Assembly: GCA_902496345.1 (NCBI GenBank)
Contig: CABVAP010000102.1
Coordinates: forward strand, 1-8,386
DNA from: an uncultured Eubacteriales bacterium
GTDB lineage: Bacteria > Bacillota > Clostridia > Lachnospirales > CAG-274
DNA length: 8,386 nt
Reading direction: 5' to 3'
Shown here: positions 1 to 4,993 of the stretch, piece after piece
Layout of the letters: every line of letters starts with the position of its first letter
Position numbering within the stretch: the stretch's first letter is position 1
The notes under the pieces: generated by a model
Told to the model about the DNA's origin: nothing
Seen by the model: the letters and a program-made list of their open reading frames with translations, nothing else
Databases searched by the model: none
Position numbers and translations under genes: made by a program

Positions 1-1
1 A

Positions 2-67
2 TCTGATGCAGCTATGATACTTCAAAAAGTATTAAATAATGATTTTGTTTTTCCTGTTGAAAAATAA
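2..67 (+). CDS. 3' end of a plus-strand gene, possibly a C-terminal dockerin repeat
   Basis: The open frame entering from the left edge gives 21 codons ending at TAA 65-67, reading SDAAMILQKVLNNDFVFPVE plus a final Lys. A terminator begins about 20 bases after the stop, which supports a genuine gene end. The pattern Asp-Ala-Ala-x-x-x-Leu-Gln-Lys-x-Leu resembles the second helix of a type I dockerin repeat, as found at the C-terminus of secreted polysaccharide-degrading enzymes of anaerobic Clostridia. The calcium-loop half of the repeat would lie outside the window, so this is similarity over about 20 residues only. The gene runs opposite to the phage genes and lies outside them, so it is probably host DNA flanking the prophage. 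It could also be the end of an unrelated protein. Confidence 0.5.
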   Translation, partial: SDAAMILQKVLNNDFVFPVEK

Positions 68-88
68 TTTTTAGTAGTTTGTTTATAT

Positions 89-131
89 AGCCTGTGGGGT
101 TTCTTGGTTAGAAAATCTGCAGGCTTTTTTT
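89..131 (+). terminator. Intrinsic terminator of the left-edge plus-strand gene
   Basis: AGCCTG (89-94) pairs with CAGGCT (120-125). Inside, TTTCT (100-104) pairs with AGAAA (110-114) around a five-base loop, separated from the outer stem by a 5x5 internal loop. A run of seven T residues follows (125-131). It sits just after the stop codon at 67 and reads in the right direction to end that gene. Confidence 0.8.
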
Positions 132-183
132 ATGATGCTCGTTGAGGTAGGAAAGTTGAGTTAATTATCTTTGTTCTAAATTC

Positions 184-218
184 TATTAATAAAAGAGTAG
201 CTACTGCTTTTTTATTAT
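184..218. repeat. Imperfect inverted repeat in the left intergenic region
   Basis: The repeat is centred between 200 and 201, with the 10-bp perfect core AGTAGCTACT. The flanking A-rich and T-rich arms (ATTAATAAAAG to the left, GCTTTTTTATTAT to the right) continue the symmetry with a one- to two-base offset. It lies between the presumed host terminator and the first possible phage promoter. It could be a weak extra terminator, a protein-binding site, or part of an attachment site, since serine-integrase sites are often imperfect inverted repeats. No direct evidence selects among these. Confidence 0.35.
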
Positions 219-233
219 TTTGTTTTGGAATGA

Positions 234-262
234 TTGAAAAAACATAAAATATATGTTATTAT
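234..262 (+). promoter_or_regulatory. Sigma-A-type promoter for the small plus-strand gene
   Basis: The -35 box TTGAAA (234-239) is followed by a 17-bp spacer and the -10 box TATTAT (257-262). Transcription would start near 269, about 20 bases before the proposed TTG start at 288. Spacing is ideal and each box is one base from consensus. The region is AT-rich, so chance matches are commoner than in balanced sequence. Confidence 0.6.
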
Positions 263-287
263 AACATTAGTAAACAGGTAATTACTT

Positions 288-494
288 TTGGAGAAGAAAA
301 TAATATCCACCCCCAATGCACTTGAAACAACTTCTGATGCTTTACTTGCCGATAGTTTAGAATATGTTAATACATCCTCTGATGAATCAACAATATACCA
401 AATATTATCAAACTGTAACACATCAGAAGTATCATTTATTTTAAGGTGTGTAAGTTCCTTAAGAGAAATATTAAAAGATTTTATAATCAAATAA
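288..494 (+). CDS. Small hypothetical protein (68 aa), convergent with the recombinases
   Basis: A 68-residue protein of unrecognised family is predicted from a TTG start preceded by AGGT (276-279), eight bases upstream. A well-formed promoter lies just before it and a shared bidirectional hairpin terminator begins 12 bases after the stop. Promoter, ribosome site, ORF and terminator in series argue for a real gene, although no ATG is available. The protein is acidic and Ser/Thr-rich in its first half and predicted helical in its second (ILSNCNTSEVSFILRCVSSL at about 39-58). That tail faintly recalls the helical ends of small phage and XRE-type regulators, but no helix-turn-helix is visible and no function can be assigned. 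The long minus-strand frame over the same bases has no ribosome site and runs through the terminator, so it is treated as a shadow. Confidence 0.45.
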   Translation: MEKKIISTPNALETTSDALLADSLEYVNTSSDESTIYQILSNCNTSEVSFILRCVSSLREILKDFIIK

Positions 495-505
495 TTACAT
501 AAAAC

Positions 506-575
506 AAAGCCCCGCATAGGTCGCAGTCGCACTCCGGTTAATTCCGAGGGTGCTGGCTGTGATACTGCGGGGTTT
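506..575. terminator. Two-tier hairpin, bidirectional terminator between convergent genes
   Basis: The outer stem is 509-516 with 566-573 (seven Watson-Crick pairs and one G-T), extended by two A-T pairs. Inside, 529-537 pairs with 544-553 around the loop TTAATT (538-543), with one bulged A at 547. CAG (524-526) can also pair with CTG (557-559). On the minus strand the outer stem is followed by TTT-G-TTTT, a good release tract for the second recombinase, whose stop codon is at 578-580. On the plus strand TTTATTT follows, serving the small gene that ends at 494. Its 70 bases and inner hairpin are larger than a simple terminator needs. Confidence 0.75.
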
Positions 576-577
576 AT

Positions 578-1981
578 TTAATCATTTATCAACTCAATTT
601 CCGTTCCATCAAGGAAATTTACAATGATACTTCCATTCTCATAAATTTCTATATGGCTAAGGGTTTTAAGTATAAATTCGTATGATAGCTTTTCATGCTT
701 TACCAAAGAATATTCCTTAAATCTTTCTGCTGTGTAGCTTTCAAGCTCATTGCCATTTTTTATTTGTTCTTCCCAAGCTTTTAGATAGCTTATTCTATTG
801 GTGCATATTTCATTCCAAGCAATAACAAGAGCCTTTTCCAATATTCCCTCATCAATATGCCGATTAGAGCAACCCATAACACCCTTTACTTTGTACCTTT
901 CACTACATTGCCAAACCACCCTAGTATCGCCATCTTTAGTTTTCCAACCCTTTCTGTTATAAGGCTTTTTGCAATTACCACAAATAACCTTTGATGCAAA
1001 AGGTCTTATTTCAGGCTGATTGGCATACATACTGAGATTAAATTTTTCAAGGAACTGTTTTCTTCGTTCTCTTTCAAGCTGTGCTGCCTGCCAAATTTCA
1101 GGACTTATAATTGCGTCATGGTCTTCAGCAATATAATACATCTGAACCTCGCCATCATTTTTTATTCTTTTTTTCGACAAAAAATCCTGAGTGTAGCTTT
1201 TCTGAAGAAGTGCATCACCCTTGTACTTTTCATTTTGTAGAATACTGTCAATAGTTGTAGCTTGCCATTTACACTTTCCGTTCCAATTTACAACCTTTTT
1301 ATTTTCAAATTCTCGCTTTATCTGCTCCGAGGTTTTCCCAGCAAGATATTCTTGATAAATGCGTCTGATAATCTTTGCTTGTGAGGGATTGATTATTAAT
1401 TTTCCGTCATCACCAATATCATAGCCTAAAAATCGTTTTGTAGCCATTTTATGCTCGCCAGCTTCAAATCTTTTTCTTATACCCCATTTTGAGTTTTCAG
1501 AAATAGACCTTGACTCATCTTGAGCTAGTGATGACAATATGGTAAGCATAACTTCTCCGCTGCCCTCAAGTGTATTTATTCCCTCTTTTTCAAATATAAC
1601 CCCAATGCCCAATTCCTTTAATTCTCTAACATAATTTAAGCAATCAAGGGTGTTTCTTGCAAATCTTGAAATAGACTTTGTTATTATTCGGTCTATTTTT
1701 CCTCCTCTGCAATCCTCAATCATTCGGTTAAATTCATCACGCTTTTTTGTACTTGTACCTGTTATTCCCTCATCAGCATATATTCCCACAAACTCATATT
1801 CGTCCTTGCTATTGATGAAATTTGTATAATATCTTACTTGGTTTTCATAGCTTGATAGCTGTTCTTCTTTGTCGCTGCTGACTCTGCAGTAGGCTGCTAC
1901 TCTTAATTTCTTTACACTCTGTTTCCTTGCTTCTGTTTGCGTATTCTGCTTTGGTGGTATAACTGTAACACTTCTTGCCAT
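578..1981 (-). CDS. Large serine recombinase (site-specific integrase), downstream member of a tandem pair
   Basis: This 467-residue serine recombinase is expected to cut and rejoin DNA at attachment sites through a phosphoserine intermediate. The N-terminal resolvase-type catalytic domain (about 26-170) starts with AAYCRVSS, placing the nucleophile at Ser35, and contains the conserved KSISRFARN stretch. The Recombinase DNA-binding domain follows (about 180-300). The zinc ribbon is visible as Cys334, Cys337, Cys359 and Cys371. The C-terminus ends NFLDGTEIELIND, a complete-looking end. The length is close to TP901-1-type integrases (about 485 aa) and shorter than phiC31-type enzymes. The ATG at 1981 has AGGAG (1992-1996) ten bases upstream, inside the preceding recombinase gene, so the two are probably translationally coupled. 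Position at the outer edge of the phage genes, next to a presumed host gene end, suggests integration and excision. Confidence 0.95.
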   Translation of the reverse strand: MARSVTVIPPKQNTQTEARKQSVKKLRVAAYCRVSSDKEEQLSSYENQVRYYTNFINSKDEYEFVGIYADEGITGTSTKKRDEFNRMIEDCRGGKIDRIITKSISRFARNTLDCLNYVRELKELGIGVIFEKEGINTLEGSGEVMLTILSSLAQDESRSISENSKWGIRKRFEAGEHKMATKRFLGYDIGDDGKLIINPSQAKIIRRIYQEYLAGKTSEQIKREFENKKVVNWNGKCKWQATTIDSILQNEKYKGDALLQKSYTQDFLSKKRIKNDGEVQMYYIAEDHDAIISPEIWQAAQLERERRKQFLEKFNLSMYANQPEIRPFASKVICGNCKKPYNRKGWKTKDGDTRVVWQCSERYKVKGVMGCSNRHIDEGILEKALVIAWNEICTNRISYLKAWEEQIKNGNELESYTAERFKEYSLVKHEKLSYEFILKTLSHIEIYENGSIIVNFLDGTEIELIND

Positions 1982-3107
1982 TTATAATCATCTCCTCAAC
2001 AACTGTCTGCTCTGTAATATTTCTGCTAGATACATCTTCGTCTTTAACATGAATACCCTTGCAAGCACTTACACCTTTTTCAATGCTCCTACTGCACCAC
2101 CACTCAATTCGCTTATTATGTACCTGCTTTCGTCTGAGTGTAGAACCACAATGTGGGCATAAAAGCATACCCGATAAAGGATAACGATTACAATATTTTT
2201 CAGTATCTTTTATATTTCTCTTTTTTCGCTTTTCAGCTATAAGCTTTTGAACCTTATCCCATTCCTTAGGATTTATAATCGGCTCGTGATTTTCACAAAT
2301 ATAATAGCTTGCAACCTCACCCTTATTCCTTTTCCTTACAGAGGGTTCAGAGCAATAATATTTTTGAAGCAAAAAATCACCTTTGTATTTTTCATTTTTT
2401 AGCATATCCAATACTGTTCTTGACGACCATTGCTTATTCTTGTATGTCGGAATTTTCTCCTCATTCAGATTTTCAGCAATCCTATCACCGCTCATTCCTG
2501 ACAAATACATAGAAAACACTCGTTTTACTATTTTTGCCTGTTCCTCATTTATTGCAAGGTTTCCATATTCATCAATATAATAACCATACATTCCTTGGTA
2601 TTTAATTTTAGTATTTCCACTTTCATACTGTCTGTGAATTGACCATTTAAGATTATTGCTCATACTCCTTAACTCTTCCTGTGCAAGAGAAGATAATACC
2701 GACAACATCATTTCACCATCAGATGATAATGTATTAATATTGTTATCTTCAAATATTACCCCTATGCCAATTTCCTTAAGCTCTCTTACATATTTGAGAA
2801 CCGTTACTGTATTTCTTGCAAATCTTGACACTGATTTTGTGATAATTAAATCAAACAAACCTTTTCTTGCATCATTTAACATCTCATTTAAACCCTTACG
2901 ATTTTCCTTAGAGCCTGATGTTCCTTGGTCATAATAGATTTTTACAAACTCATATTCAGGATTTGATTTTATCAATCTATCGTATGTTGCCATTTGATTT
3001 TCTAAGGACATTTCTTGCATATCACTCAGCGAAGAAACTCTGCAATACGCGCAAGTGCGTATCTTTTTTTCGACTGGTTCTGCTTTCTTTAACCTTAAAA
3101 TCTGCAT
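1845..3107 (-). CDS. Large serine recombinase, upstream member of a tandem pair
   Basis: This 420-residue serine recombinase has the same domain order as its downstream partner. The catalytic domain (about 15-160) has RTCAYCRVSS with Ser25 as predicted nucleophile and KSVSRFARN at 91-99. The Recombinase domain (about 170-290) precedes a zinc ribbon at Cys317, Cys320, Cys338 and Cys349. The protein stops about 70 residues after the zinc ribbon, leaving little room for the coiled-coil arm of longer integrases. The start is firm: ATG at 3107 is preceded by AAGGAGGT with a good spacer. Residues 376-420 are encoded by bases that also encode residues 1-45 of the next recombinase in another frame. 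The pair may act as a heteromeric integrase, or one may direct excision or act at a second site. Both look intact, with no internal stop or missing catalytic motif. Confidence 0.95.
   Translation of the reverse strand: MQILRLKKAEPVEKKIRTCAYCRVSSLSDMQEMSLENQMATYDRLIKSNPEYEFVKIYYDQGTSGSKENRKGLNEMLNDARKGLFDLIITKSVSRFARNTVTVLKYVRELKEIGIGVIFEDNNINTLSSDGEMMLSVLSSLAQEELRSMSNNLKWSIHRQYESGNTKIKYQGMYGYYIDEYGNLAINEEQAKIVKRVFSMYLSGMSGDRIAENLNEEKIPTYKNKQWSSRTVLDMLKNEKYKGDFLLQKYYCSEPSVRKRNKGEVASYYICENHEPIINPKEWDKVQKLIAEKRKKRNIKDTEKYCNRYPLSGMLLCPHCGSTLRRKQVHNKRIEWWCSRSIEKGVSACKGIHVKDEDVSSRNITEQTVVEEMIINGKKCYSYTTKAEYANRSKETECKEIKSSSLLQSQQRQRRTAIKL
1992..1997 (-). promoter_or_regulatory. Ribosome binding site of the second recombinase, inside the first
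   Basis: GAGGAG lies ten bases before the ATG at 1981 and is read as part of Glu-Glu codons (residues 371-372) of the upstream recombinase. It decides the start of the downstream gene and implies coupled translation, with ribosomes translating the first gene crossing the start region of the second. Confidence 0.75.
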
Positions 3108-3179
3108 TTTTCAACCTCCTTCTTTCTACCTATATATCACTCTAAATAGCCATAATATCAAGCATTTTCAGCTACATAA

Positions 3180-3199
3180 TACAGACAAATATAGTCCTG
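3180..3199. repeat. Short inverted repeat upstream of the first recombinase
   Basis: ACAGAC (3181-3186) is the complement of GTC(C)TGT (3194-3200 region), giving a six-pair hairpin with one bulged base around an AT-rich loop. It lies about 75-95 bases before the recombinase start, between the terminator at 3273-3315 and the gene, where a promoter or operator would be expected. No convincing promoter was found with it; TTGATA and TATA-like boxes between it and the gene are weak. Confidence 0.25.
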
Positions 3200-3272
3200 T
3201 TTTATCTTGATTATTACAGCACATTTTAAGCTCCCTACACTATTAACTGGAGGTGAAACAGCAAAATGGGTG

Positions 3273-3315
3273 AAAAAAAATAACCCACTGAGAAAATTAA
3301 TTCTCGACGGGTTAT
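3273..3315 (-). terminator. Intrinsic terminator upstream of the recombinase pair
   Basis: Read on the minus strand, ATAACCC (3315-3309) pairs with GGGTTAT (3286-3280). A 3x3 internal loop follows, then GAGAA pairs with TTCTC around a six-base loop. Eight uninterrupted T residues (3280-3273) follow directly. This is the cleanest terminator in the window, yet no long minus-strand gene precedes it. It therefore ends either a short RNA starting near 3533 or a leader ahead of the recombinase at 3107. On the plus strand the hairpin has no T tract. Confidence 0.8.
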
Positions 3316-3365
3316 CAAAATCGTTATATATTTCTCTTACGAAAATTAATGACTTGAATAAAACA

Positions 3366-3393
3366 TTAAACCCATCGAATTCGATCGGTTTAA
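3366..3393. repeat. 28-bp near-perfect palindrome
   Basis: The palindrome is centred between 3379 and 3380, on an EcoRI-type GAATTC core. Thirteen of fourteen symmetric pairs match; only 3373/3386 (C opposite C) fails. The outer arms are TTAAACC and GGTTTAA, and the inner core is ATCGAATTCGAT. It could be the binding site of a dimeric regulator or recombinase subunit, or a stem in the putative RNA read from the minus strand. No gene explains it. Confidence 0.7.
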
Positions 3394-3437
3394 AACTTAC
3401 ATTGTGTGGCACTTTCTAAATAAATATGCCTAATTTT

Positions 3438-3464
3438 TTAATGGCATTGTTTTAAACTCTGCAT
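3438..3464 (-). CDS. Possible 8-codon leader peptide
   Basis: ATG at 3464 is followed by eight sense codons (MQSLKQCH) and TAA. A good ribosome site GAGGTG (3478-3473) lies eight bases upstream, immediately after the 5' hairpin of the putative leader RNA. A TTG four bases earlier opens an alternative 12-codon frame (MYAEFKTMPLKN). The strength of the ribosome site is the only evidence. No run of a single regulatory amino acid is present, so classical amino-acid attenuation is not suggested. Confidence 0.25.
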   Translation of the reverse strand: MQSLKQCH

Positions 3465-3489
3465 ACAACAATCACCTCATAATTAAAAG

Positions 3490-3527
3490 ACCCAACATGG
3501 TCCGCATCGTTGAGAGGCGTGTTGGGT
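3490..3527 (-). promoter_or_regulatory. Hairpin at the 5' end of the putative leader RNA, also possible amidase terminator
   Basis: An eight-pair stem, ACCCAACA with TGTTGGGT, encloses a 22-base loop in which CGC and GCG can pair again. On the minus strand it is followed by CTTTTAATT, a modest T tract, so it could terminate the late operon, whose last stop is at 3607. It also begins about six bases after the predicted start of the promoter at 3540-3568, so new transcripts from that promoter would start with this structure. On the plus strand a T-rich stretch (TTCTGTTATTTTTATT) follows, so it may work in both directions. Confidence 0.65.
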
Positions 3528-3539
3528 TCTGTTATTTTT

Positions 3540-3568
3540 ATTGTATGCAAAGTATCACTAAAAGTCAA
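3540..3568 (-). promoter_or_regulatory. Strong minus-strand promoter between amidase and recombinases
   Basis: Read on the minus strand, the -35 box TTGACT (3568-3563), a 17-bp spacer and the -10 box TACAAT (3545-3540) give five-of-six matches at each box with ideal spacing. Transcription would start near 3533, directly before the hairpin at 3527-3490. It is the best promoter match seen in the window and lies only about 40 bases after the amidase stop. It would allow expression in this interval, and perhaps of the recombinases, independently of the late operon. Confidence 0.7.
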
Positions 3569-3606
3569 CTATTTTAAAAAATTGTGCTGTTTTTTCGCTT
3601 TTATTT

Positions 3607-4479
3607 TCACCTTGTTTTTACAACAACCTCTCCATTTTTAAAATCTACATCAAATTTCCCTGTTGCCGTTGCAAGGCTTCTAATCGGCACAAAGTTACTG
3701 CCATTAATGTTTACAGCTTCAACACTTGTTTCCTTGCCGTCAACATTAAGCTTAAGCTCCTTACAGCCATTTGAAATGCTTGGAACTTTACTGCCCTTAT
3801 CATATCCGATTTCAAAACCTGCTTGCTCCAAGTCTTTAATACAAATAAAATTCTTATTCTCTTTCAAAATTCTATCTGCCTTGTAATCTTTACCATTTAC
3901 ATTTACTGTAATTTTTTCTATCATTTCATCATTCCCCCTATAATTTTTAAAACAAACACCGAAATAATTACAAACACTGACAACAACGGACTTTGCTACA
4001 TTATGAATAAAACTTTCATTTTGTAGCATTTTAGCTTCTTCCCTGTTGCTTAAAAACCCCAGTTCAAGCAAAACAGCCGTCATTTTTGTACCGTTTAAAA
4101 CGGCTAAATCTTTTCTTTCCTTAACCCCTCTGTCGTTTGTGTTAAGTGTACTAACAAGATTTTTTTGAACAAGCTCTGCAAATTTGTTTTTTGAATAGCA
4201 GAGGGTTTCTGTTCCTTTCGCATTTTCATTCGCTGCCGAATTTATATGTACACTTATAAACAAATCAGCATTTTTAGAATTTGCAATTCTGCATCTTTCG
4301 TTTAATTGCACATATACATTAGAAGTTCTTGTAAAGACCACGTCAAAACCTTGTTCTTTAAGCATTTCACCAATTATAAATGCTGTTTTAAGTGCTACAT
4401 CTTTTTCAATAACACCGTTACCTACTGCACCAGAGTCTTTACCACCATGACCTGCATCAATACAAATTACTTTACTCAT
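3607..4479 (-). CDS. N-acetylmuramoyl-L-alanine amidase (phage endolysin, Amidase_3) with C-terminal stalk-like domain
   Basis: This 290-residue zinc amidase is expected to cleave the bond between N-acetylmuramic acid and L-alanine in peptidoglycan, lysing the host at the end of infection. The Amidase_3 domain (about 1-175) shows DAGHGGKDSGA with His11, Glu25 in VIEKDV, His78 in SVHINSA, and Glu139 in LLELGFLSN. These are the expected zinc ligands and catalytic glutamate. Residues about 190-290 have the repeated ITVNVNGKDYKADR...FVPIRSLA pattern of copper-amine-oxidase N-terminal-like 'stalk' domains, often found on Clostridial wall proteins. No signal peptide is present, as expected for export through a holin. 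The start has GGAGGT seven bases upstream. Its ATG overlaps the end of the holin gene by eight bases, indicating coupled translation. Confidence 0.95.
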   Translation of the reverse strand: MSKVICIDAGHGGKDSGAVGNGVIEKDVALKTAFIIGEMLKEQGFDVVFTRTSNVYVQLNERCRIANSKNADLFISVHINSAANENAKGTETLCYSKNKFAELVQKNLVSTLNTNDRGVKERKDLAVLNGTKMTAVLLELGFLSNREEAKMLQNESFIHNVAKSVVVSVCNYFGVCFKNYRGNDEMIEKITVNVNGKDYKADRILKENKNFICIKDLEQAGFEIGYDKGSKVPSISNGCKELKLNVDGKETSVEAVNINGSNFVPIRSLATATGKFDVDFKNGEVVVKTR

Positions 4480-4909
4480 TTTTATTACCTCCGTTTTCTT
4501 TATTCTTTAATACATCAATAGCTTTTGTCAAAACAGCAGGAATAGGCACACCCATAAGACCAGCATTTTCAATCAATGAAATAACCTCGTTACAAATAAA
4601 GCCGATTATAACGGTATATCGTATATATTCCGTATTTAACAAAATATCCAATCTGTAAGCAACAGCTACAAATATAATCATCGTTATTTTACGAAATAAA
4701 CCCTTTAACCCTGTATGGCTTTCCAATGCTCCGTTTGATGTTTTAGGACTGTTTTTGAAAACTCCAGCAACAATCAATCCTGTTAAATAATCCAAAACAA
4801 TACAAATAAACAGAGTTGCAAGTCCATTATCCCAACCACCTAAAGCTTTGGCAACAATACCCCCAACAACTCCAACAGCACCACAAAAAATTCCTTTTAA
4901 ATTTTCCAT
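4472..4909 (-). CDS. Phage holin, Cph1/TcdE-type (phage_holin_4 family)
   Basis: This 145-residue membrane protein has hydrophobic segments at about 5-22, 28-50, 73-90 and 95-112 and a charged, Lys/Asn-rich tail. The block LDYLTGLIVAGVFKNSPKTSNGALESHTGLKGLFRK, given here only as the positions 39-74, is typical of the family that includes Clostridium phage holins and the toxin-release protein TcdE. Its role is to form membrane lesions that let the cytoplasmic amidase reach the wall. The amidase gene begins within its last codons, giving a holin-endolysin cassette. The ribosome site GAGGTGG is six to eight bases before the ATG. The length is normal for the family and no defect is visible. Confidence 0.93.
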   Translation of the reverse strand: MENLKGIFCGAVGVVGGIVAKALGGWDNGLATLFICIVLDYLTGLIVAGVFKNSPKTSNGALESHTGLKGLFRKITMIIFVAVAYRLDILLNTEYIRYTVIIGFICNEVISLIENAGLMGVPIPAVLTKAIDVLKNKENGGNKNE

Positions 4910-4918
4910 AAAACCACC

Positions 4919-4993
4919 TCACAATTTTTTTGTAATAAAATAAAGCCTTTTAACGTCTTGCTCAGGACAAAAATTTACTATCTTACTCTCCAC
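4919..4993 (-). CDS. Possible 24-codon small protein between membrane protein and holin
   Basis: A short frame from GTG at 4993 to TGA at 4919-4921 encodes a 24-residue peptide containing ESKIVNFCPEQDVKRLYFIT. GGGGAA lies seven bases before the GTG, within the end of the preceding gene. An in-frame ATG at 5008 would give 29 residues. The peptide has a balanced, protein-like composition and is faintly reminiscent of the very short XkdX-type proteins (QDVK...IT) found among phage tail genes. Its stop overlaps the ribosome site of the holin (GAGGTGG), an arrangement typical of coupled phage genes. It fills most of the otherwise empty 73-base gap. Family assignment is not secure. Confidence 0.3.
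   Translation of the reverse strand: MESKIVNFCPEQDVKRLYFITKKL

Larger units (their letters stand above)
3273..3533 (-). ncRNA. Putative ~260-nt RNA or attenuated leader between amidase and recombinases
   Basis: A near-consensus minus-strand promoter (3540-3568) predicts a start near 3533, and a strong intrinsic terminator ends at 3273. Between them are a 5' hairpin (3490-3527), a ribosome site with a tiny ORF (3464-3438), a hairpin ATGCC/GGCAT (3425-3446), a 28-base palindrome (3366-3393) that would form a long stem in RNA, and a small hairpin with a GTAA loop near 3333. The longest minus-strand frame here (84 codons from a GTG near 3412) has no ribosome site and reads through the terminator, so it is not credited. 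The unit could be a stable small RNA, or a leader whose terminator controls read-through into the recombinase genes. It does not match any RNA family I recognise. Existence of the transcript is inferred from its boundary signals. Confidence 0.4.

Noticed and set aside
215..532. Minus-strand open frame of 105 codons antisense to the small plus-strand gene
   Set aside because: It starts inside the hairpin terminator, has no ribosome site, and would need transcription through the recombinase terminator. The opposite strand has a promoter and ribosome site.
1845..3107. Overlap of recombinases considered as a frameshifted single gene
   Set aside because: Both proteins have complete catalytic, Recombinase and zinc-ribbon domains, and the second has its own ribosome site and N-terminal extension, so these are two genes.
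2309..3145. Several plus-strand frames of 65-92 codons antisense to the first recombinase
   Set aside because: They lack ribosome sites and have compositions expected from the reverse complement of an AT-rich gene; the minus-strand gene is unmistakable.
3108..3272. Search for a promoter directly before the first recombinase
   Set aside because: Candidate boxes such as TTGATA followed by GATATA match consensus poorly, and the region is too AT-rich to credit them.
3158..3412. Minus-strand open frame of 84 codons between amidase and recombinase
   Set aside because: It begins with GTG without a ribosome site and reads straight through the T8 intrinsic terminator (giving Phe-Phe-Phe). The structural signals explain the region better.
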